From NCBI GenBank assembly GCA_021018815.1, contig JAITYX010000101.1, positions 310,001 through 374,000 on the forward strand: DNA of 64,000 nt, written 5' to 3'. Below are positions 22,204 to 33,349 of this stretch, one piece after another (the first letter of the stretch is position 1; each line of letters opens with the position of its first letter). The position numbers were made by a program, and so were the translations under genes. Below the pieces are notes generated by a model. It worked only from the letters and a program-made list of their open reading frames with translations. It was not told the DNA's origin and searched no databases. The DNA comes from Talinum fruticosum (Eukaryota; Streptophyta; Magnoliopsida; Caryophyllales; Talinaceae).

Positions 22204-25200
22204 GTGAATTTATTTGAGCAAATTATTATTAGCTCGCGTAACTATTATTAGTGAAGCATATTAATTTCTTCCTCTTAACTTTGCGCCCGGCCTAGCTAAA
22301 TAAAAACCCGAGACCGCTTATGCTGTGTATGTGGGTTTAAATTATTATGAGGGTTAACAAAAGAAAAAGGGAAAAAGTAATGTAAAAGGGGGTAGAAAGG
22401 GGCAATGAGGTGTTGAGAATAGAAAGGGGATTAAGTTTTTAGCTAGGAATTTGGAAGACCAAGAGAGAGAGGGAATCGGGCGAGCAAAAACAGAGAAGAA
22501 CCAAACGAAGCGGGGAAACGAGAGAGGGATCCGGCGAGGGAGAACAGAGTGAGAGAGGGAGAGCACGCAAGTTTGAGAGTCGAAGAAGAGACCGGAGGCC
22601 GACATGCTGAATGGCAAACAGAGGAAAGGCGGCCGGAGAAAGCGGGGAAAGGGAGGGCGAGCGAGAGAGGGAGAGAGCGTGAGAGCCGACAAAGGGGCCG
22701 GTGGCTCTGCTCGAGCGGCAAGAACACCTCAGCCAGTGAGCAAAGGGAGGGAGAAGACCGGACCAGAAATGGAGCGAGAGGAACAGAGCGCGAGAGATTG
22801 AGGGCCCGAGCGAAAGGAAGAAAGAAAGAAGAGGAGGCGCGCTTGAATGACGAATGGCGGCGACCGATGAGCGAAGAAGCGGCGACCGACGACCGAGAGA
22901 GTGGTGGCAGGCGAGCAAGAAGACCATGGCCAAGCAAGCGTCGGGCATAGAGGAAGGCGGCGAAACCGAGGGCTAAACCGGGGCTGGCAGCAGAGGAAGA
23001 GGAAAAAAGGAGGAAACTCACCTAGGCTAATCTGAAATTCGCAACCTTCAATCCCGAATTCGAGGTGGGTCGTCTTATACTCTTAATTAATAGTAATTTT
23101 AAAACTCAATTGAATTTTGTTGTGAATGCTTGAATGGTTGTTGTGAATATTGAATGGTTGTGCTCTAGAATGAATTTAGGAAGTAGTTAGGGTTGAATTA
23201 GAACATGAGAGAATCCGATTGAGTATTAAGGCTGAATTGGGAAATTGAGGATTCCGATGGAGTTAGGTTGCATAGGTCAAATGAGTCGTAATGAAGTTTC
23301 GGTTAGCAATTAAGGATGAAGGAGTTATGATTTGGATGCGAATTATAAGTTAATTGAGCCTTAGAGATTTCCTAAATTCTGTGTGTTGGAAGGCAATTAG
23401 GGATATTAGGAAACCATGATTCGGAGTTAAAAAAAAAGGGGGAATGTGAGTTTATCCTGAGTAATGCACAAGTAAGACATAGAAGTGGTAAGCGGGCGAT
23501 GGTTAGGTTAAATTGAGTTTAGAACATATCTAAGTCTTTAAGATTGAATTAAACTTGAAGACAAGTTAAGTTAAAGGAACTTGAGTGATGAAGTTAAATT
23601 AAGAGTTATACGGTGGAGCATGGGCGAGAAAGAGTTGATTAATAAGGTAGGGTCATAAGATGAAAATTTGAGGTAAAGATAGCAACTTGTGAGAAGTTGG
23701 GACATTTGAGTTAGGTGATGATTATTTGTGGTTATTGTGGCTCAAAGAAGTTGTAGTTTCGAGTTCATTATGCTTGAAAAGGGATTAAGTTAAGGAGAAA
23801 CAAACTTTGAAGTATAAAAAGGGAGCGGGAACTTGGAGTATCTAGGGAGTATGTGTTTATGTTGATTAAGTATGGCTTTGAAAATGCGAGTAAGACGAGA
23901 ATTACGCATATGGGAATAGGGAATTCTAGTCCGAGTAGAATATGGATGATTATGAGTAGTCTGTGAGATACTTGCATGAATACTTGAATAAATACATTGG
24001 CTTTTGTATGTTGAATCTTAACATGTAGATGCTTGACTTGTAAAGCAACTTGATTCCAAATGTTGTTCAAAAGTTAGTTTTGAAAGGAGTTCTATGTTTT
24101 ATGCAAATTGATACTTGAATGTGATTTTCGTGATATATGCTTTTAAAGAGTGAAAAACGCATTTTTAAGAAGTAAAATTGATTCGAGAATTCTGTTCAAA
24201 CAAGCTTAATGAGTGAATGTGTTAAAGAAATTGTTTTGAATCGACTTTGCTAGGATCGTTTAGCACAAGGAAGGATTCTAGCTAGGGACGGCTAGCTAGG
24301 GGTCCTGGTGTAGCAAGATGTCCGATTGGAATCTTCTAGATAGGTCCCGGGAGCCTTTTATTTGGGTCACGCCCGGAGAAACCAGAGAAATTAAGAGAAA
24401 TTATGAAGTGCTAGTTCGAGTCCACAACCTAGGAAGTGATTCACCAAAAGAGATTCATTGAAAGTGATTCATGAGAAGTGGTTTAGTAGAAATGATTCGG
24501 TTTTTGATTGAAAGCATTTGAAAGAAAGTGTGGGTGCTTGCACCACCTTATTTAAAAGTAATTCAATTCCCAAAATGATTGAAAATCGTGCTTTTGAATG
24601 ATTAAAATGTTATGATCTTTAACTTGCAAGAGGTTACAGGAGATTTCATTGAAAACTATCTAGATTTGTATTATGTTATTATACCTTCACCAATTTCATT
24701 ATTATGAGTAGTATGTGTAAAAAACATTATGTTTTAAGAGTGTAAGACTTTCCGGTGAGCACGTGGTTTGCTCACCCCAACAAATTTCCCCTTTTCCCCT
24801 CCCTAGTGTTGCAGGTACACTCTCATAAGGCATGTCTCGTACTTTAGCATATACTTGGACTCCTCCATGCCATTTGCTGATTGCTAATTGCTGATTGCTT
24901 GAAGTGACTCAAGCTGACATGCATTCCACATTTCTAAGTGTTGTAGTTTGTAATTTAGTTCATATAGTTTGTACCGGATGTATAATGAACCATTTAGATT
25001 GTTTTAAGTTTTAACGCATGATTGGTTGGACTCCGGCGTGTGGCCGCTGAGTTGTATACTCCAAGCGTGTGGCTTGTTGAGTTGTATTATTATTTTTATG
25101 CAGGGTTTTAAGACTTTAAGCCTAGGGGATAGTTCATATTACAAACGAAACTCTGCAGAAATTTTGAGAAAATTTTTTAACTCTTTTGGAAAATTACCTC

Positions 25201-25314
25201 GATTACCTTAAATTGGAATTAGAAAGCCAAACCGACACCTAAATAAGCCTTGGGAGTTCCTTGTGAGGAACTTTGGTGATGTAATACTCCTAGGGTGGGT
25301 TTTGGGGTGTTACA
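22060..25314 (+). repeat. Solo LTR no. 1, TGTAA...TTACA type
   Basis: 3255 bp, starting TGTAATACC and ending GGGGTGTTACA, flanked by CTGAG (22055-22059) and CTGAA (25315-25319). No primer site, polypurine tract or pol is inside, so it is best read as a solo LTR, probably of a Ty3/gypsy element with long LTRs; the lineage is not proven. From left to right: a TA repeat (about 22158-22201), a GC- and purine-rich block (22440-23030), a splice-donor-like GAG|GTGGGT (23064/23065), an AT-rich stretch, a GGTGAGCA/TGCTCACC hairpin (24754-24776), an acceptor-like TTGCAG (ending 24814) and a ~30 bp tandem duplication (25028-25090). Confidence 0.82.
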
Positions 25315-26078
25315 CTGAAACTCATATCGGAAGAATAAGAATTGACCATGGAATGGAGTTCCACTAATCGGAACTTGTTGATTTCTTATACAAGAATGCT
25401 ATCTACCACAACTCCCCAACAAAACGAAGTGGTGGAGAGATAAAATAGAACTCTTGAATAATAGGAAAGATAATGATGATTGAAAGTGATCTTCCTTTCC
25501 ATTTACGGGTTGATGTAGTGAACACAATAAACTACACACTCAACGAGATGCCTCATCCATCTAATATTAAAGAAAACACCCTATGAGCTATGCAAGGAAA
25601 AAAGCACATCACCTCATACTTCAAGCCTTTTGTGTGTAAGTGCTTTATGCATAACAATAGTAAGGATTATTTAACTAAATTTGACGCTAAGTTATATGAA
25701 GGTATTTTCCTTGGATATTCTTTACATAGCAAAGCTTACCGCATTTTCAATTAAAGGACTAACAAAGTGGAAGAAAGTATCAATGTTATTTTTGATGAGA
25801 TTGTGGCCATGGCGGAGTTAAGAGAATCTACCTTCTCATATTTTAAACTTAGCATAAATAATGATGACATAGTTAAGACTGAGCTCATAATAATGGAAAA
25901 CAAGAGAATTGAGCCAACAACAACCGACCTAGTTCAAGAACCAATTCGGACAACTGAAGCTCAAGAAGAAATTGACACACAACCAACCCAAACAACTAAA
26001 GAAACAAATGCTCAACCTTCAAATCTGGTAAACCAAAGGTCGGGTAAAGCATTTAAACATGTTTCAAATCATCTACCT
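25315..26078 (+). pseudogene. pol: C integrase C-terminal part and linker
   Basis: Integrase resumes directly after the solo LTR (ETHIGRIRI-type, then a QNEVVER-type segment with the catalytic Glu near 25430). It continues with a KCFMHNNSKDYLTKFDAK-like stretch (25640-25690) and FDEIVAMAELRESTFSYFKL (25790-25850). The linker (25860-26078) is Thr/Glu/Gln rich and ends in RSGKAFKHVSNHLP, where element F cuts it. Several stops. Its continuation is at 40184. Confidence 0.82.
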
Positions 26079-27637
26079 TGAAGACTCGGACTTTACTCCG
26101 CACATTTCTGAGTTCTATCAAGGGAATCGAGTATAAGACTTTCGCACTCATAGAGTTTTGATTCCAAGTCATTCTCCGTACCTTAGAAACTTTTCGAGTG
26201 ATATAGTATTTCCTCTAAGTGATATAGCAATTATTTCATGTATTTTTGCTTGTCTCTGTGTGACTCGGAAAACATATATGCACTCACGTTGTTTCACTCG
26301 GTTCCGAGTCTCTCATCACTTAGAATTATCGCATGTTCGGATGACTAGTATTCGCATAACCGCACTCATGTCCGACTTCATGTTACAGGTTTTATTCTGT
26401 TATAGTCATCGCTTCTAGTCCGAACCATGCTTAGTCTAGATCAAGTTTGTTCACTCGATATTCTTTTATTTAACTTGATTCTCGCATAGACTAACTCGAG
26501 ATGGAATTTTGAGTTTCATGGATATTAGACTCGAAAATTCCATTCCTTTTCCGACTCGGATAATTAGTCACTTAATTATCTTAATTATGTTATTATCTCG
26601 TGTCTAATCTTGGACCAAAGTATTTTATACTTTGAGAACCAATTTGATTTACTTTTGTAGATTATTCAAACGAGGACACACTTTTTGAAATACAAAAGTA
26701 ACCGGCTTTAAATAGTCAAATCACCAGGCAGACAAGGCATTTTCCACCTCTAACCTAGCCCCAAAAGACTCGTGTCGGGGTTGTTTGTTTCCAAAGCTGA
26801 AATCTACAAGATCAAGCTAAACGGTGATTTCCACCTTATCTTTCAAGACACCACCAGTGGTTTTGGGACTAAAAGAGTCTAGAACCGTCGCCCAACGTTC
26901 ATATCTCAACGGATACTTTCTGAGTGACTCGAAAATCCTTTACAACGGTCACAAAGGACTTTTAGTCAAAAGATGGTGATGACGGCTATGTTGCTCGGTT
27001 ATCTATATATAGAAGCCAACTCTCAAGACTTAAAGATTGCCGAATCTATTGTTAATACACATACTTGATCAAAAGTCATTGTATTCATTCTCAATCTTCT
27101 ACTTACAACTCCCACTCGTACTTAGTTACAAACTCTCTTCTTACTCTCTAAGTAAGGTCCCTTGACCGAGCTGTAAGGGTTAACTCAGCTCGCTTGTCCC
27201 TAGTCTGTAAAGGTTATCTCAGCTAGGAAGTACTAGATCGAGATAAGGGAATTTCGAGTCTAGGAAAAATTTGTAAAGAGTTGTCTAAGGGAGCAACTCG
27301 GGTTCGATTAGTCTACTGTTTTTGTGGACTCAAAATAGTGGATTTGACTTCGTGCTTGGACTAGCACGGTCCGTGGTTTTCTGCCCAAGGAGGGTTTCCA
27401 CATACTTTCTGTGTCTTTACTTTCCGAGTACATTCTAGACTCGGACAGAGGTTTTAGTTCTATCTGCTTCTTTACTCCTCACTGCAATTCCGAGTCAATA
27501 TTTTCTCGACCCTATTATAGACTCATAGTCCGATTTTGTTTGTCCCTTGCTCAAAAGAGTTTGTTTTAAAGAAAAATCTTCCACCACCCTATTCACCCCC
27601 TCTAGGGTGACTTAGTCTCTCCCTGAGCAAACCTTCA
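26079..27637 (+). repeat. F 5' LTR (type I)
   Basis: 1559 bp, TGAAGACTCGGACTTTACTC...GAGCAAACCTTCA. The promoter candidate is CTATATATAG (27003-27012) before AAGCCAACTCTCAAG; other copies have TATAAATAG at this point. Near the end, CACCCT (27585-27590) and AGGGTG (27604-27609) form an inverted repeat. Compared with the 3' LTR it lacks about 35 bp around 27119 (the segment with GAGTTGTAAGATCTTG). Confidence 0.93.
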
Positions 27638-27639
27638 AT

Positions 27640-27651
27640 TGGTATCGAGCC
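27640..27651 (+). other. F primer binding site
   Basis: TGGTATCGAGCC, two bases after the LTR end. It is one base shorter than the initiator-Met tRNA complement TGGTATCAGAGCC. Confidence 0.75.
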
Positions 27652-27696
27652 TAGCCTTTCAGAAAGGATCTAACCATCCAAAGGTCTAGAGATCAA

Positions 27697-29450
27697 ATGG
27701 CTCGTAACAACGGAGAGTTCAATGAAGGAAGATCTTCCAGCAGACCACCAAAGTTCAAAGGATCCAACTTCATGCACTCGGAAGAAACTCATGGAATGTT
27801 TCCTCCTGGATCATGATGAAGATGTTTGGAATATCATACAACAAGGAAATTACACTCCCATGAAGACTATAGAAACAAGACTCATACCCAAGATCAAGGC
27901 GAGTTCACAGCTGATGAAGCCGAAAAGTTCGAAAGAACTTCAAGGCGATGAACATTCTGATGTGCGCCATCAGCTCGAAGAATACAATCGAGTGTCAGCC
28001 GTGACACAGCCAAAGAAGTATGGGATACGCTAGTCAACATCTATGAAGGCACAAGCTAGGTCGACAAGCAAAGATAAGCCAGTATCTTCATAAGTATGAG
28101 CTATTCAAGATGGAGCCGTAAGAAAACATGACTCGGATGTTCATCCGATTTACTGAGATTACCAACAATCTCAAATCTCCGGGTAAGAAGATTTCCCACG
28201 AGGAAATGTGCGGAAAAATACTCGAAAGCCTACCCAAGAAAAGATGGGGTCCCAAGGTAACTCGCTATCGAAGAGGCTCGGAATCTATCACTACTAAAGC
28301 CGGACAAGCTCATTGGGCAGCTTCTCACTCATGAAATCCTCCTCTTTCACTGAAAGAGTAGGATGCCGAGGTCGACACCAAAAAGAACATAGCGCCGAAA
28401 GCCTCGAAACCGAGAGAAGAAGATCCGAGTTCCTCCGACTCGAAGAGGATCCCATGGCACTTATTGCGAGAGGCTTCAAGAAAATAATGAAGCATAAAAG
28501 ATGGGATAAGAAGCCAAGAGAGGAGTTCTACAAGAAAGACAAGAAGGATAGGAAAGGTAAATACTCATCTCCTTCAAAGTTATCTTTGACTAAGAACTCG
28601 GTCTGTTTTGAATGTGACAAGTAAAGATCACATAGTCAAAGACTCGTCCAAAGAGAAAACGGGACAGAAAGAAGAAAAGGGCTATGCTGGCCACATGGAG
28701 TGACGAAGACTCATCGAAGATGACGAGGACTCGGATGACTCAAAGTGTCTTATGGCAATCTCCGACACGAAGCTGAAATAGAGTCGGACTCGGACTCGGA
28801 CAATGAGGAAACAAATCCCCAAGAGGTAATCAAATACTTTCTCAAATTCTCCAAAGCTGATTGAGCCAAATATATTTTCACTTTGGAAGAAAAGTCCAAT
28901 TCCGATTCCTCACGTTTCAAAGAACAACTTCAGTCAATTTCCTCTCGAGAGCATTTCTTTGAAAAATGAATTGGAAAACCGAGACTCACACTCGAGAGAA
29001 CTCAAGACTAATGCTCAATCTAATGAGACTCGAGTCCGAGTTACTCGAAAAAGAAAATGAGCAGCTAAAGCAAAAGCTCATTGAATCTCGAGAATCTTGT
29101 TTTAAAAAATTTACTCAAGGTCGAAAAACCTTGACATGCTCTTAGGATCTCAATGTGTCTCCTTCAGAAAAGAAGGTCTTGGTTTTAACAAAGAGGAGGA
29201 ATCCAATTCCTACTCGGAACTTTTCAAAAAGTATTCCGTAACTGTAAAGTTCAGGAAAGCTGAACACGACCCTACTCATAAAAATGAAAGAAGGACTGAG
29301 CCTAGACCAGTTTATACAAGAAAATCATCTCCTCCAGTTTATAAAAGAAAAGTTTTCAAAAAGAAAGAGACACAGACTCAGTTCTCTAAATGAAAGACTC
29401 AGAATCATACTAAATCCAAAGTTATTCAAATCGGGTTCCGAAAAACCTTC
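27697..29450 (+). pseudogene. gag: F gag, degraded
   Basis: The start is ATG at 27697 (M-A-R-N-N-G-E-F-N-E-G). The N-domain contains KKLMECFLLDHDEDVWNIIQ (27783-27842). The central part is TRMFIRFTEITNNLKSPGKK (28131-28190), then a basic KKPREEFYKKDKKDRKGKY (28510-28562). The nucleocapsid remnant reads CFECDK followed by a stop (28606-28624), so no zinc knuckle can form. Acidic and coiled-coil-like parts (28700-29110) and the LGSQCVSFRKEGLGF segment (29139-29180) follow. At least seven frame breaks. Its usual role is building the particle. Confidence 0.85.
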
Positions 29451-29489
29451 TTCCTCGTAGAAAGGACCACAAGTAAAGAGTGTTACTGG

Positions 29490-29810
29490 GTTCGTTAGAG
29501 GAAGTGAGAAGGGTTAGCTTGTCTCTGTTTTGCAGGGTACTCAGAAAAGATCAAAAGGACACTGGTACTGGACAGTGGATGCTCACACCACATGTCAGGA
29601 GATTCGGGACTCTTTTTCGAGTTAGAAGAGTACAAAGGAGGAAAAGTCACTTTTGGAGATGACAGCAAAGGCAAGATAGTTAGGATAGGCAAGATTGGAA
29701 AAGGAAGCAATCTGGTCAGCCCAGTATACCTTGTCAAAGGATCGAAGTACAATCCGCTTAGCATCTCTCAACCGTGCGATAAAGGTTAAGAGGTAAGATT
29801 CACTTAGATC
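29490..29810 (+). pseudogene. pol: F aspartic protease region, degraded
   Basis: At 29563-29600 the nucleotides encode the family protease start (W-Y-x-D-S-G-C-S-x-H-M) if one missing base after TGGTAC is allowed for. It is followed by FELEEYKGGKVTFGDDSKGK (29620-29680), IGKIGKGSNLVSP and an S-I-S-Q-P-C-D-K-G end (29760-29790). D-S-G itself is kept. The frame break lies right at the active site. Confidence 0.78.
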
Positions 29811-29879
29811 AACTGTTACATTTCGATGATACTACCAAGGAGATCAAGCTCTCGGGTAAGAGATCAGGTAACACTTACA

Positions 29880-30870
29880 TTATTCCTCTTTCGACCCGAA
29901 TCAGAATTTATCTTGTTTGAAAGCATCTCTTCATGATACCTTATGGACATGGCATCATAGATTAGGCTATATTAGCATGCATACTATCACGAAATTGGCA
30001 TCTCATGGTTTGGTTAGAGGTTTACCTAACTATGCTTTCGAGAAAGATAAAGTTTGTGAAGCATGCACAAGAGGGAAACAAGTCGGATCTTCATTCACAT
30101 CCTTGAAGACAGTTTCAACATCTAAAGTGCTTGAACTGCTACATATGGATTTATGTGGTGAAATCCTGGTTAAGAGCCTCGAAGGTAAATCATATGTACT
30201 CGTTATTATTGATGATTATTCACGATTTACCTGGGTGTGTTTTCTTAAGCACAAGAATGAAGCATTCAAAGAGTTCAACAAGCTCGTAGAAAAATCCAAG
30301 TTGAGTCTCGGACTCGGATTCGGAGAATTCGAACCGACCATGGAAGAGAGTTCGACTACTCGGAATTCTCGTAGTTTTGTGACAAGAATGGAATCTCTCA
30401 CAACTTTTCAAGCACCAACAACTCCTCAACAAAATGGAGTAGTGGAGAGAAAGAATAGAACTCTTGAAGAAATAGCAAGGACAATGATGATTGAGCACAA
30501 TCTACCTTACTATTTCGGGCCGAGGCGATCAACACGGCCAACTACACTTTGAACAGATGCCTCATCACACCCATACCGAAGAAAACACCCTATGAGCTCT
30601 ACAAAGGGAAGAAACCCAATATTTCCTATTTCAAGCCGTTTGGATGCAAATTCTTTGTTCATAACAATGGTAAGGATCACCCGACCAAGTTTGATGCTCG
30701 GTCGAGATAAAGGTATTTTTCTGGGTTATTCATCTCATAGTAAAGCTTATCGCATTTTCAATAAGATAACTAACAAAGTGGAAGAAAGCATCCACGTTGT
30801 GTTTGATGAGATTGAACACGAAAAACCAAGTGAATCATCATTCTCGGACCTGAAGTTCAGCAGAGAAGAA
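29880..30870 (+). pseudogene. pol: F integrase, degraded
   Basis: A 211-residue open stretch (29917-30552) covers the zinc-binding N-domain (WHHRLGYISMHT, CEACTRGKQVGSSF) and the core start LLHMDLCGEILVKSLEGKSY with VIIDDYSRFTWVCFLKHKNE. Between about 30290 and 30400 two compensating shifts scramble the second Asp region: the DNA still has GACCATGGAAG, which in another frame gives D-H-G-R. QQNGVVERKNRTLEEIARTM keeps the Glu (30425-30485). The C-part (YKGKKPN, GIFLGYSSHSKAYRIFNKIT) runs to 30860. This is the longest near-intact integrase here. Confidence 0.88.
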
Positions 30871-32706
30871 GATCGTGATGAACCCGAGTGTATCAAGATT
30901 CAAACTCAAACAGCTCGTAATGAAGTCACTCGTAATGAAGCGACTCGAACGAGACAGCTCAAGAATCCACTCGTAATGCTGAAGAGCAAGCCGATCACTC
31001 GGACCAAGCCTCCGAAGATCAAGCAATTTAGCCTACGGATCTTGTAAATCGGAGAACAGGTAGAGCTTTCAAGTACGCTTCTAGTCATCCTCTAGAAAAC
31101 ATATTATCCGATATTAACAAGTGGGGTAAGAACTTGTTCCTCTCTTCAAAATCTATGTGCATTCACCGCATTCATTTCATTAATCGAACCCAAAAATGCA
31201 TTAGAGGCCCTAAATGAACCTGAATGGGTAGAGGCCATGCAAGAGGAACTCAATCAATTCGAGAGAAACCAACTCCGGACTCGACCAAACGACCTTCCGA
31301 CCACCCAGTCATAGGAACCAAATGGGTTTTCAAGAACAAACTGGATGAAGGTGGGTTGGTAGTCGAAACAAGGCTAGACTTGTGCCTCAAGGTTACAATC
31401 AAGAAGAAGGGATTGATTGTGAGGAAACCTTTGCACCTATTGCCGAATTGAAGCCATTAGAATCCTGTTGGCATTCGCATCTAGCATGAATATCAAGTTA
31501 TATCAAATGGATGTGAAGTGTGCATTTCTTAATGGTTTTATCGAAGAAGAAGTCTATGTTGAGCAGCCCCTGGATTTGAAAACTCAGATTTTCCAAATCA
31601 TGTTTTCAAACTTCAAAAAGCTCTTTATGGTCTTAAACAAGCTCCGAGAGCTTGGTATGAAAAACTAAGCAATTTCTTGGTTCAAAATGATTTTAGAAGA
31701 GGTCGGATCGACAAGACTCTCTTTATAAAAACCAGAGGGAAAGATTTCCTTATCGCTCAAATATATGTCGATGATATAATTTTTGGAGCTACTAATGACA
31801 TTCTCGTGCCGAGACTTTTCCGAGTTAATGAGACAGGAATTTCAAATGAGTATGATGGGAGAACTCAATTTCTTCCTTGGTCTACAAATCAAACAAGACA
31901 AAGATGGAATCTATGTCCATCAATCAAAGTATACCAAGGAGCCGCTAAAGAAATACAAACTCCAAGATGCAAAGCACGCAGCTACACCCATGAGCAAGCA
32001 GTATAAAACTTGACTTAGACGAGAAAGGTAAAGCAATAGATCGAAACTCTATCGAGGTATGATAGGTTCTTTGCTATATCTTACTTCCAAGCAAGCCAAA
32101 TATAATGTTCAGTGTATGTTTATGCGCAAGATTCCAAGCTAATCCAAAAGAATCACATCTCACTTCGGTGAAGAGAATATTTAGATATCTTGCAGGGACT
32201 CGTAACTTAGGTCTATGGTACTCAAGAGACTCGTAACCGACTCTCACTGGATACTCGGATGCTGATTATCCTGGATACAAAGTTGATAAAAAGAGCACTT
32301 CAGGAGCTTGCCAATTTCTGGGTCAATCCTTAATATCTTGGCACTCAAAGAAGCAAAACTCGTAGCTCTATCAACCGCCGAAGCCGAGTATATTGCAGCC
32401 GGAGCATGTTGTGCTCAGATTTTATGGATAAAGCAACACTTGAGAGATCTTGGACTTTCTTTCAAATCAGTTCCAATCAAGTGTGATAATCAGAGTGCAA
32501 TCAGCATCACCAAAAATCCGGTTCAAGCACTCAAAAACAAAACACATTGAGGTCGGTATCATTTCTTACGAGACCATTCTCGAGAAAGGTGATATTCAAC
32601 TTGAATTCATTCCTACTAATCTTCAATTAGCTGATATTTTTACTAAGCCTCTTAGTGAAGATCGGTTTTGTTTCATTAGGAATGAGCTTGGAATGTTAAA
32701 TGCATA
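30870..32706 (+). pseudogene. pol: F linker, reverse transcriptase and RNase H, degraded
   Basis: The linker is Thr/Arg/Glu rich (30870-31060), then RTGRAFKYASSHPLENILSD-type sequence. [22 protein letters not shown] (31486-31545), YVDDIIFGATND intact (about 31763-31800), GELNFFLGLQIKQDKDGIYV (31856-31915). RNase H: LVALSTAEAEYIAAGACCAQ (32358-32418), IKCDNQSAISITKNPVQ (32476-32526), and the end FTKPLSEDRFCFIRNELGML (32635-32700). Active-site residues are kept but frames shift about five times. Confidence 0.88.
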
Positions 32707-32950
32707 ATTATGTGCTTCTTATGTGAAAATCTCTTTGCATGATTATGTGCTAAGTGTTTAGAATTCTTTAATAACCATTTGTTCAGCTTGATTTAGTGAT
32801 ACCGAGCCGATAGTTATTATTTGTGTGTAGTTTTCGAGTCACTTAGAAACTAAGCTGAGTCAAACTCAGATTGTTGATCAAAGTGGACATCAAATCTCCG
32901 AAATCATCTCTAGATAAGTGGAGAATTTCGTAATTTATTTTCAAAATCTT

Positions 32951-33109
32951 TTTCTCTCTCTCGCGCGTCGTGATCGGACAACTAGCCATTGGAAGACAAA
33001 CCGCTAGAATTCTAACCGTTGAGAAGAGAACCGTCACACCGGTCTGAGGTGACTGATGAAAGAGCTGAGTCGAACGGATATCGAAGGACGATTATTTTCC
33101 TATAAATAG
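32951..33109 (+). promoter_or_regulatory. F putative ORF3 promoter
   Basis: A short CT tract (32951-32962), the shared block GAGTCGAACGGATAT, and a TATAAATAG box (33101-33109) lie 249 bp before the ORF3 ATG at 33350. A CT-rich leader with CTCAAGTAAGCTC, also in B and G, lies between. Confidence 0.58.
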
Positions 33110-33349
33110 CGCCTATTCTCCTTCATCTCGCTACTTTACATTTCATTTACTCTCTCTCTCTCTCGAGATCAAAACTTCGCGCACAAGCTTTCTACGAGTG
33201 ATTTCTGGACATTTTCAAGCTTCGTGAAGCTCATCTCAAGTAAGCTCGATCGCTCTCATCTCTTTCTTCTACTCTTTTTCTTTCACTCTCGTCGACCTAC
33301 TCTCTTCTACTCTCTCTCAAAGTTTCACTTTTCTTTTCTCTCATCCAAA

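Noticed and set aside
22439..23021. Long overlapping open frames (133-192 codons) on both strands
   Set aside because: They sit in a GA/CT-biased, stop-poor block of solo LTR no. 1. Frames are open in several phases at once, and the translations are Arg/Glu or Ser/Leu/Pro low-complexity. Composition explains them.
22060..25314. DNA transposon with terminal inverted repeats
   Set aside because: TGTAA/TTACA ends with 5 bp target repeats also fit LTR termini (TG...CA). There is no transposase and only about 5-8 bp of inverted terminus, so a solo LTR is the better reading.
33224..33349. Hydrophobic, signal-peptide-like N-terminal extension of F ORF3
   Set aside because: The CT-rich leader encodes Phe/Leu/Ser by composition. 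In B the upstream frames do not join the ORF3 frame, so the extension is not conserved.
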